From Synaphobranchus kaupii (taxonomy: Eukaryota; Chordata; Actinopteri; Anguilliformes; Synaphobranchidae): a stretch of 64,000 nt of DNA. The position numbers were made by a program, and so were the translations under genes. Positions 1-11,100 of this stretch are shown one piece after another (the first letter of the stretch is position 1; every line of letters begins with the position of its first letter). Below the pieces are notes generated by a model. It was not told where the DNA came from. It worked only from the letters and a program-made list of their open reading frames with translations, and did no database searches. Location: contig CM056389.1 of the NCBI GenBank assembly GCA_029718625.1, forward strand, positions 17,523,670 to 17,587,669. The letters run 5' to 3'.

Positions 1-190
1 CACACTTTTCAAGAAGTACACAAACCATTTGATCGCATAAATATGACGTGAAGCTTCGTTTTAAAAAAATGAGGAGCAGCTTCGCTGACGTTTTCCTTCA
101 AATACAACAAAACCAACATGTGCCATGACAGCGCCCAAAATATATTTTTAACCGTATTTTAAATAAAAATCATCATATTTTCACTTTTTA

Positions 191-409
191 CATTACAGGC
201 ATTTAGCAGACGCTCTTATCCAGAGCGACTTACACAACTTTTTATCTTTTTTTTAAAACATATTATCCATTTATACAGCTGGATATACACTGAAGCGATT
301 CAGGTTAAGTACCTTGCTCAAGGGTACAACGGCAGTGTCCTAGCTGGGAATTGAACCTGAAACCTTTTGGTTACAAGGCCAGTTACTTAACCATTATACT
401 ACGCTGCCG
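191..409 (-). mobile_element. tRNA-derived SINE with L2-type 3' tail (V-SINE-like)
   Basis: Read on the minus strand it starts with a tRNA-like head containing an A box (391-401, TAGTATAATGG) and a perfect B box (347-357, GGTTCAATTCC), the pol III internal promoter. It ends with the tail at 191-230, nearly identical to the 3' end of the L2-type LINE at 23758-23790 in this window. The head is not a functional tRNA (no full cloverleaf or anticodon arm). The V-SINE label is from memory of the family organisation. Confidence 0.7.
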
Positions 410-420
410 TCCCTAGAATA

Positions 421-1050
421 AGTCCGTGCTTTGCGACCCATGACTGAACTTTGAAAGTATCCCAATTTAGCTGTACCGCGGACATGGCAACACTGGTGGG
501 ACGTCTTATGACCTGCTTACGACACTTCCACAGTACGGTTGGAAAATAGTATGGCGGATATTTTTCGCGGACTGCTAAACAGTGCACATTAAACAGCACA
601 CTTCTGCCAGTGCACTGTATGCAGGAGACAGGGCGCAGTAGATAGGGCTCTGATTCGGACACAGACCAGGAATAAGTGGGTTAGATATTGTATGGAAGGA
701 TGGATGGAAGAAAAAAAAAATTGTGCACATTTTTCGTAAAGTGTACTTTTTTGTTTCATCTCCCTAACATGATGTGAAGAAAGAAGCTGTGTCTTCCCCT
801 GCAAATGGATTATTCAGATCGTTGGCACACTTGTTAATCAAGGAAAATGATTGAAAAATCATTGAGACCAATAATCAGTTTAAGGGGAAGTTTTCTGCCT
901 CCTCAATTTTGAGCTCAGCAGCTGTACTGAACACATTGGCAAGCTCTGTATTCAAGCTCTAATTTATATAACTAGATCATCTTTGCCTTTAAGCAGAATA
1001 CCACGGCTACATATCACTGTGTTAGTAGTTAAAGATGTTTTGCGCTCAAT
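421..1050. other. Non-coding stretch, nothing identified
   Basis: Contains only short spurious frames, an A run near 710-719 and no recognisable repeat ends. Earlier exons of the ZP-domain gene were looked for here and not found. Confidence 0.5.
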
Positions 1051-1074
1051 GTCTTGCGTGAGGTGAAGTATATT

Positions 1075-1475
1075 ATAACTGTCCGGCTTCCTGTCCGTTG
1101 CCGCTTGCCCCTCCCTCCTTACCACTGCTGCCAGCTGCTCCCGCTGCCATCGGCGCCCGGTTCCCCACCATCACTCCCGCCACATCTGGACTGTCATCTA
1201 GCTGCTGCAAATTATATTATCATGGACATTGGCTGTTTTGACCATGTTGGTCTTTAAGCCCTAGACCCTGAGCCGACCAGAGGAGGATGGGTTCCCCCAT
1301 TGAGTCTGGTTCCTTCCAAGGTTTCTTCCTAGTTACACCAGGGAGTTTTTCCTTGCCACTGTTGCCCTTGACTTGCTCTTGTGGGGGGTTTAGGCTGGGT
1401 TTTGCTGTGAAGTGCATTGTGACAACTTGTTGTGAAATGCGCTATATAAATAAATATTGATTGATTGATTGAACT
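1075..1475 (+). mobile_element. Teleost retroposon 3' end fragment with (TTGA)n tail
   Basis: The tail 1300-1475 has the common fish pattern: a GTTTCTTCCTAGTTACACC block, GGGAGTTTTTCCTTGCCACT, then GCGCTATATAAATAAAT and (TTGA)n. The simple-repeat tail places the 3' end on the + strand. The family is not assigned. A related tail in the opposite orientation is at 9126-9250. The element ends about 10 bp before the splice acceptor of the first visible exon. Confidence 0.6.
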
Positions 1476-1485
1476 GTCAACTCAG

Positions 1486-1977
1486 CTGTGGGGGACGAGA
1501 GCAGCGGAGAGTCGCCGAGCAACAGCGCGGGGACCTTGTGTGACTACGGTGATGGCAGTCCTGGAGCGACGTGCAACGTCACCTCTTCCTCCAATGGCGG
1601 CATGGGTCCAGAAACAAGCACAGCTGCAGAATATGCCCAAAATGGCTCCCTCACAACAGCTTCACCCAATGCCACTAGCATTCCCAGCAGTGCTAGCACC
1701 AATGCCACTAGCATTCCCAGCAGTGCTAGCACCCTGGGGGTCACAGCCGTGAACCGCTCAACAGGGCAAGAGGAACTGGTGCAGAACTCCACAGCTGTTC
1801 CCGATGTATGGACGACGGTCCCTTGGACAGCCAGCGGGACTACCGACGATGTCAAAAACGCAGAGTCTGCTACTCTGCCTGTCACCACCAGCTCCGCTCC
1901 GCTAACGTCTCTTGTTACCATGGCTCCACAAACAAGTGCTAGCAACATGAGCACTGTGTCCCCGGTGGCCGCCTTGG
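1486..1977 (+). CDS. Exon: mucin-like Ser/Thr-rich extracellular segment
   Basis: An open segment of 164 codons, phase 1 to phase 1, ending at donor gtaagtgc (1978). It is rich in Ser, Thr, Ala and Pro and has many N-glycosylation sequons (NVT, NGS, NAT twice, NRS, NST, NMS), as expected for a heavily glycosylated stalk. A 33-bp in-frame tandem duplication (1668-1700 and 1701-1733) encodes two near-identical 11-residue repeats beginning [11 protein letters not shown]. The acceptor CAG at 1483-1485 is preceded by transposon-tail (TTGA)n sequence, not by a good pyrimidine tract. Coding status rests on composition and on phase agreement with the next exon; the antisense open frame here is a shadow. 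Confidence 0.75.
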
Positions 1978-2101
1978 GTAAGTGCAATGAACCACATCTC
2001 CTGTAATGTACCATATGTTATTCAAAAGGGCCTTCGATTTCATGTACAAAGTTACAGCTGTAACTTTTTATGATCATGGAAAATGGTGACAAACATGATT
2101 G

Positions 2102-2139
<38 letters not shown>

Positions 2140-5100
2140 GTAGTAGTATTGCAGTTACAGGGACTGTCTATCAAAAAACAAGCACAGGTGAACACAGAAT
2201 ATGTGACTCATATACCTGAGTGAAGTTAACCTAAAGATTATACACTGGCTTTTGCATTGATGGCCACAGCCTCTGAACTTTCCAGATTTGCAGTCGAGTG
2301 ATGTTTGTGAAATAATTTGCAAGCTCGCTGGAGATTTTCCCAGGAAAGGAACTTAATCTCTGTCTGCAGTTTGCAGCAGTTTCAACCACTATGTGCAGAA
2401 AACATCATTGGTGTCGGTCCAGTAACTTACATAAGATTACATATTAATTTCTATAGTGTTGTACATGAATCGCTTTACTGGAATAAGAGAAACAGTAGGC
2501 ACATTGTGAAAAGTAAGACACGTCAGAGTCCGTGGAACCGCGCGTTTGATGATGTGGACTGATGCGATCTCTATGATGATCTGTATGATGCCCACAGCCG
2601 TGCAGACGTTGAGAGCGGTCGCCCGCTTGACCAACGTGGAGTTCCTCGAAGCATTCCTGAACACCAGCAGCCAGGAATACCTCAATCTCATCATAAACAT
2701 TGAGAGAGAGGTACATTTATTCACATTTTGTTTGCATGGACTGTGCTTGATACTATATGTTTTTTGTTGTTGTTGTTTTTTTAAATGGGTTAGATGTGGA
2801 CACAAGTGAATTTCATAAATACGAATAAACTAAAAACCTCATAAGTCGTCGTCATCCGCTTGTGGAAATAGAGAAGGAAGCACAAGTATTTTCTGACAGC
2901 TGGTTTGTTTAGCCCACACGCTAATACTGTATAAGCAAAGAATAACTTACCCATGATAACTTTTCAACGTAATATTAAGAGGAACAAATTATTGTGAGTA
3001 ACCAGGGTGGTATTCCGCAAAGCAGGATTACTGAGTTCGCTGGATAACTGCATGTGGCAAGGATCGAGTGCCACCCTCGCGGAAGAACAGGCAGTACACG
3101 GAAATTGTCAACCCAAACACTTTATTCAGTAATGCTGGCTACGGTTCGCTTGGAAACGTTTCTCCGTTTCCCTCCTGTCATCGGCCAGCCCCCTTTCCTC
3201 TCCGGCTTCCCTCCTTTAAAGCCCAGGCTCACTGTCAAAGAAATCAGGCAACAATCCAACAATCATTCAATTGTTAATTATCGTGCTGTCCTGATTAACT
3301 CATGACAGCTGTGGTTCCGGGTCCGAGAGCCGCTCCGCTCACTCTCTCTCTGCAAGCAGAGGCTAACCACGCCCACCCTGCCACACTGCACTAAGTAAAA
3401 CCCGGAACAGCTCTTTTTACTTCAAGTCCATGTTCCATATTTGGGAGGGTTCCAGGTTTTACTCAGTGCAGTTATCCAGCTGACTCAGTAATCCTGCTTT
3501 AAGGAGTACCCCCCAGAAGATTGAGCTGTAGACCTTGATAAAAAAAAGTCCAGCTAATATGACATATTGAACATGCACCTTGATTTTACCCAATTTACAG
3601 CCAGTTTTTTTTTTTTTTTCCCACAGACTTGACTACACATTGACACCGTCTCTCCTCCTTTCCACAGATCCTAGCCTCTCTGCCGCCGGACATCCAGGAC
3701 CTGGTGGATTTGGGCGCCGTAAGGATACTGATCACAGGCCTCTCCTCTGGGAGCGTGGTGGTGGAATTTATGATCGTGTTCACCAAAAACGTCTCCCAGG
3801 GCGCCATGAATGTGTCACAGGCCCTGATGACATCACTGCAGAACAGCTCCATGTACGTCGTGGACAACAGCAGCTTTATAGAGGGTACGCTGGTGTATGC
3901 GCTAGTGCTCACGGTGGTGTTCTCCCTGCCCTCTGTTCTCCCGCACACTGTCCTTAGCCCTGGGCTATGAGAGATTTTAGCCCAGGGCTAAGCGAGTGTT
4001 CACACTTGCACATTCCAAAGTGGGCTAGCACAAACCTTAGCCCTGGGCTAGCTGACCCGGCTCCGGTGTAGGGTTAGCAACGACTTTTCAAAAATAATAG
4101 CCAGTGTGAGACGGGGTCAGCCGCATCCATTGTGCTAATGCATAATAATAATAATAATAATAATAACGCATAATTTTCCCTGTCCACTCCAATAGTGTCG
4201 GCCGGACGTTAGCCCAGGGCTTAGGGGTACAAAGTGTGAATCCTTTACCCAGGGCTAACAAATTATTGTGTGAACACAAGATGAGCTAGCCTTAGGTTAT
4301 CTTTAGCCTGGGGCTAAGGATAACCCAGGGCTTACTACAGAGCAGTGTGAAAAGGCCTTAGCTTTATTACCCTACACGAGTGATTCCCAAACTCTCAGAG
4401 CACACAACCCACTTTGTGAACAAATTCATCTTCTGTGACTCCCACCCCTTATTAAAAAAGTTTTCTGGGCGCAATTGTAACACAATTGTTTGTTACAATC
4501 GCCCCTAACCCTGAACACATGAAACAATTGCCCCCAGAATACTCTAGTCTGATATACTGCATATTAGTTTCAAATATATATATTTTTTTACATTTATTTA
4601 AAAATATATTCATATTAATTACATTTAAAATTCTCAATTAAAACAATAGATCTTGGAAGTGATATGAATTAATGTGTGTCACTTGTCAACCTCAGACTTC
4701 AATGAGTGTGATGCAGAGGTGCATGACTGCTCCCCCTACGCAAACTGCACTAACAACCTGGGATCGTACACCTGTGTCTGCTTCGAGGGGTTCACAGATA
4801 GGAACCCTGACACGCCCGGACGAAGGTGTGAAGGTGAGTGACACAGTCCTCTTTGATTTGCCTTCATTTCACTAAAATAGAAATAGATGAATAGAAACTA
4901 CATGGACTTCTTATTTAAAAGTGTCTTGCATCAGCAAAGTTAAGTTGCTACTGTTCATTCATTTAAAAAAATAATAATTTAGGATATAAAACTGAGTTTT
5001 TATAGGGCAGCACAAAGCAAACACGATGAGACAAAACAAGAAAATCATATAAATTGTGAGGGGACATCTTTCCATAAAACTTACAGGATGTAATGAATGA

Positions 5101-8100
5101 AAGTTAAACGTAGAGCAATGACTGAGAGTATTCAGCCGTTTGTTGTTCTTATTTGAGGAAGACAAACTGTAAAGCATATTCGAAAGACAGCTGTATTAGG
5201 TGATAAATACACTCTAAATCTATTCACTAAATAGTAACAAAGCAGTTATAATTTATTCATCTTTAAATAATTTTACAAAAACCATGTTCCACCACAGGGG
5301 TAAGTAGCTAGACTGGGAGACAGTTATCTTTTGACTATGCCCAATGTTACGTTACAATTAAAATATGTTATTCCTTTATTTTCAAAATAATGTTCACATG
5401 TTTTGTGCTATAACTGTAACAGCACAATCTAAGACAGGAAGTCGCCTGCCGTCGTTAGCCTATGAATTACTCATCTTAAAATCTTGCACAACGCTGTCGT
5501 TTCCTTTGTATACAGCAGTGAAAACAACAGGCTACTTTCACCATTGAGCAATCATGTCCCAACTCTCCCTTTGTGCTTCTCCGTATTGTTTAGACGTCAT
5601 TTAAAGCAAAGCTTTTGTATCGCTCTGGCGCTGTCGTGCACGGAGGAGTCAGATGGATCAATGAAGTTTTATTTGATGTGGCACTCTTCACAATGGAAAT
5701 GAAGTTGCTGAGTGATAGAAGACATTTCAACTAGACAACGTTAGTTAAGTTATAGTGGATAGCAAGGAGGAGCAATAATGCCTAGGCAACGGTGAAAAAA
5801 AAGTGCCCAGAACAAAAGAAATAGAGCAGTGGTTCCCAAATCTTTCAAACTAGGCACCCCTTCATAGTAATTTTTTTAACTTTAAGCTAAAAATGACACC
5901 ATGAATATGTTATAAGAATGTATTTTAATGAACTGGCATAAATATGATGTGAAAACGTCTTAAAAGTAAGGATTATTCTTATCATCAACCACACAGCTGA
6001 TGATAAGAATGTATTGACTTGTTTGAACTAAGGCTATTTTGTTGCTGTGTGTGCATATTTCAGATCAATGTTTAACTTAACTTAATAATGATATGTTAAT
6101 TAAAAATAAAAAAATAAAAAGTTAATTAGTCACATTTTTTTTTTTTTTTGCTTTGTTCAAAATGTAAAATATGCCTACTTTTTAGGTTAATAAGAAAAAC
6201 AAAAACAACTCCATGTATGGAGCTAGCAGGCATTTTAGTGGGATGCGTGAGCCTGCTGTTGAGAGCACAGTCTCTTGATGCGGGGAGAGATTGAAGAGAG
6301 CGCAACGCGTAGATCTGACTCCACTGACAGGCGATGGCTTCTCTTGCTTTTCACGTTTGTCAAATATGGAAATGAACAGATCTTCCGGCACCCCTGGCCG
6401 GTCATTACGGCACCCCAATTTGGGAACCACTGCAATAGAGGCACAATGTGGTAGGCGAAACTTCATATAATGCAGTCCTACTAGGACATGATAATGTTGT
6501 ATGTAGTCACATACCATGTGAATCACACTGGAGAGCACAGAAAACATACACTGCCTGACCAAAAAAAAAGGCGCACACTCTAATATTTAGTTGGACCGCC
6601 TTTAGCTTTGATTACGGTGCGCATTCGTTGTGGCATTGTTTCGACAACCTTATGCAACGTCACAACATTTATTTCCATCCAGAGTTGCATTAATTTTTGG
6701 CCGAGATCTTGTATTGACGGCAGGAGAATCGAACCACTCCGTAAAGTCTTCTCCAGCACATCCCAAAGACTCTCAATGGGGTTAAGGTCAGGAATCTGGT
6801 GGCCAATTCATGTGTGAAAATGATTCCTCGTGCTCCCTGAACTGCTCTTTCACAATTTGACGCCGATGAATCTTGGCATTGTCGTCCTGGAATATGCCAA
6901 TTGATGGAATAACCTGGTCATTCAGTACATTCAGGTACTCATGACTTCATTTTATTGCTGCATAACGTTGCTGAGCCTAGACCTGACCAGTTGAAGCAAC
7001 CCCAGATCATAACACTGCCTCCAGGCTTGTACAGTGGGCACTATGCATGACGGGTGCAACGGCGACTTTTTTTTTGGCCAGGCAGTGTAAGTAGGCCTAG
7101 ACATGAAACCCTGAGGGAGAAACCTTGACAATGTCCCGACTGTCCTCTAATGACACCGAAGACACCCCCTATGCACAAAAAAACGTATTTCCTCAAAAAG
7201 GGCCTGCTTTTCTATGGAGATTTATACGTTTTGTTTTATTTATTTACACCACAAGGACAGAACCTTAGCACACCGTGGAAACAATTACCCACATAGCAAC
7301 AGAATGATGGCCCACTCCTGGCCTACAAGTAAGTGGCCCACACTTAGCACTATGTGGCCCACTTTCATTGGCCCACTCACCGCCATGGAATGACAGCGAT
7401 GAACCCATCCCACTCTGGCTGGCAGAACGCAGCCACAAGTAAACCTTGATGAGACCTTGTCTCAGGTATGATATGGGCCAGAACTGCATTTGGGCCACAT
7501 TTAGCCCAGAATCCAAATGGCACAAAACTTGGTTACTGTTGAGCCACTTTTGGCCCACAATATACAAACCCCAATTCCAAAACATTTGGGACAGTATGGA
7601 AACTTCTCATAAAAGCAGAAAGCATATTTATATAAATATTTAATTGAAAATCGTACAAAGAATATAGATTTTTGTAAATATGAGCTAATTCCAAATTTGA
7701 TGCCTGCAACACGTTCCAAAGAAGTTGGGACAGGGGCAAAAAAGACTGGGAAGTTCAAAAAACACATGTTTGGAACATTCCACAGGTAAACAGGTGATGC
7801 TATCATAACTGGGTATAAAAGGATATCAAAAGACTCTTGATATCCTATTTTCAGGTACTCTTACAGGCGATACTATAACCTCTCTGCATTTGAATGGATC
7901 TCTATGGGAATTGGGGGGTGTGACTAGATTAAGCTGCAAATAACACGGGAATAGTATGGAACACATGGTTGGCTAAATGGCTGTAAGTCATCAAGGGTCT
8001 GAGGTATCAAACAAACCTCAAACCATCACTCTGCTGCCTGATATGCAGTAAATATGGATGGATGACTTTTAGGGTTGTTTCTCCTGACTCATTTTCCTAT

Positions 8101-11100
8101 TGAACTCTATGGGAAAATAAGTCAGGAGAAACAACCGTTCAAGTGATCCATCCATATCTGCTGCATATCTGGCAGCAGAGTGATGGTTTGAGGCTCGTTT
8201 GATACCTCAGACCCTTGATGACTTACAGCCATCTAACCAACCATGCATCACCTTTTTACCTGTGGGATGTTCCAAACAGGTGTTTTTTGATCTTCCCAGT
8301 CTTTTTTTTGCCCCTGTCCCAACTTTTTTGGAATGTGTTGCAGGCATCAAATTCAGAATTAGCATATATTTACAAAAATCAATAAAGTTGATTTAGGTAA
8401 AACATTATTTTCTTTGTACTGTTTTCAATTCAATATATAGATAATTTACAAATCACTGCTTTCTGCTTTTATGTGCATTTTACATACTGTCCCAACTTTT
8501 CTGGAATTGGGGTTTGTACTTTCCATTGCCATAATTAACCCTTAAAGAGTAAGTGCACCCACTGTCTCAGCCTGTCTCCGCCTACTACACAATTTTAAAA
8601 AAATCACACCCAGGTGGTGAAGTAAGCGGTGCAGGTTTTGAGCAATCCATATTAAAAAATGCAATAGAAAATGTGTGTGTTGTTTACATGTACAAAAACA
8701 ATGGCCTCTGGTTTGGTGAAATTTTTACATTATGCTTCTTATTAATTAGTATACTTACAGACATTGCATTTAACAAACATGTAAAAGAGAGATAGAGATA
8801 AAAGGACAGCAATTGGTATTTCAGAAGAAACAGGAAATATGACAGTTAGTACTCTGATAACAAACAGGAAAGATTACAGTTATTACACGACTACAGTTTT
8901 TAAGCTACACAAGAGATATTATATACAGATGTGCATCTGGTTCCCAGGATTCCTACGGTGTGAATATCTAAGCTGTGACGTATATTTTTTGAGATAGAGC
9001 TGTCTGAAGCTGGGCATGCTTTTCTCAAGCTACTATTGTATTCCCGGGCATGTGACACCTAGGCGACTCCTGATTGGTTTAAATATCATGCTACAAACGG
9101 ACGGACGGACGGACGGATGGACACACATTCAATTCAATTCAATTCAATTTTATTTGTATAGCGCTTTTTACAGAGAACTGTCACAAAGATGCTGCACAGG
9201 GAAACAGAGGGAAAATTGAGCAAAAAACCAGGCCATAGCCCCCAACCAGCAACCACACATGTCACGTATAGAAGCGGCTGCACCGCTTAAAAATACTTTG
9301 TGGGGTAAGCGAAGGAGAGGGGTGGGGGCAGAGGAGCTGTGTCCATCATCATTTGCATAAATTAACGTACGTTGTACAAATGATTTTGTATAACTTGGAT
9401 CAAACTGTTAAACTAGACGTTGCAGATCAAATATGAATCAAGATTCAGCAACTGCATGGCCTATTTCTCACCTCAAATATGTTCAATATTTAGGTGGAAT
9501 AAGAGAGTTTATGAACAGGACGCCACGTTGTTCCAGTTTAAAAACGTGTACAGAAACTAAAGGAGCGTAGTGGGTCTAACTAATCAGGTGCCGGCTGTTT
9601 CCGTTGTGGCCAACAACAATTATCCATATGACGTAGAGGTACTCTGACGTCACAATTGGGGCAGGGGCAGTGTGGGGAGCAGAAAGGGAATTTCAACTGT
9701 TAGAGGGCAGCACAAAGACGCTTTTCTACGTTTCTTAGGATATACAGTATGATTTCAGAATTGCCGAAATAACGAAATGGATGAATAAGTTTCATTATCA
9801 GGTAGGCATACAAACACGTTTACAGTGGGAAAAAAAAGTGATCTAGGGTGTACTTACCCTTTAAGTGCCTAAACTCAACCATATTTGACCCGGAATCGTG
9901 TACTAACTGGGTAATGTCTGAAAGACCGGGTTCCATTATCACAGAGAATTGATCTGAACGTGGATGGCATTAATTTGACCAACCTCTCGTCCTGTTCCCC
10001 CTTACAGCTGGGGTCAGCACTGCGACCACGTTGCCCGCCACGCCGCTCAGCCTCGCGACCACGACCACGTCCAGCACCAACACTGCCTTCAGCACCACCT
10101 CCAATACAGCAACGACCTCACAGAAAAGCGTCGTCCTGACGACGACCTCACAGGAAAGCGTCGTCCTGACGACGACCTCGCAGAAAAGCGTTGTCCCGAC
10201 GATGCCCACCCCGATCACTTCCCAGGTGGGAGCCATCACTGTCCAATGCAGAGCCACCGAGATCATTGTCACGGTGGCAAAGACGTTTCTGAGTGACAAC
10301 TTCATCGCGGAAAGCTCTCTATACCTCGGAAACCCGGAGTGCCCCGTCAACGACCGTAACGATAGCCACGTCCATCTAACTGTCAGCTGGGACCAGTGCG
10401 GCACCGTGCTCGATCATGTAAGTGCACGGCAGGCCGTAATGCCATCTCTTTGAAAATAAGCTTAAAGGGATAGTTCGGAATTTTGGACATAATGTCTCAA
10501 TTACGACTTAGCCATGATGTAGTTGATTGATGGAAACCATTTTCAGCTAATTCCATGCTGTCCCTTCTTTTGGACATACACGCATTGCTAATGCTAGCGC
10601 AACTCTAAGGTAACCGGTAGCATCCACTACCAAATGCACTTAAACACTCCACAGTGCACCCAAAGCAAATAAAATACAAAGAAGAGCAACAAGTTGCAAT
10701 GGCCATGTTCGCTCCACCACCGTACTTCCACAGAGAATATAGGTCAGCACAAAGTAAAAGATTCAACGATAGTTTGACTTCAAAAATGATGGTGTAAACA
10801 CTCAAAATAACCCTGATAGACTGTCGTCGTATTTTATTTGCTTTGGGTGCACTGTGGAGTGTTTAAGTGCGTTTGGTAGTGGATGCTACCGGTTACCTTA
10901 GAGTTGCGCTAGCATTAGCAACGTGTGTATGTCCAAAAGAAGGGACAGCATGGAATTAGCTGAAAATGGTTTCCATCAATCAACTACATCATGGGTAAGT
11001 CGTAATTGAGACATTATGTCCAAAATTCCAAACTATCCCTTTAAGGAGGTTCACCATGCACATTAATTGTGAGGCAGCTTTCTGTAACCTATAAATTGTA

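Noticed and set aside
347..401. Functional tRNA gene
   Set aside because: A and B boxes are present but belong to a SINE with an L2-type tail; no complete cloverleaf could be made.
1544..2014. 156-codon antisense frame over the mucin exon
   Set aside because: Shadow of the Ser/Thr-rich exon; the + strand has matching splice phases, while the antisense frame has no domain.
6182..6562. 126-codon minus-strand frame
   Set aside because: It runs across the border of the hAT-like element into the Tc1-like element, so it cannot be a single gene.
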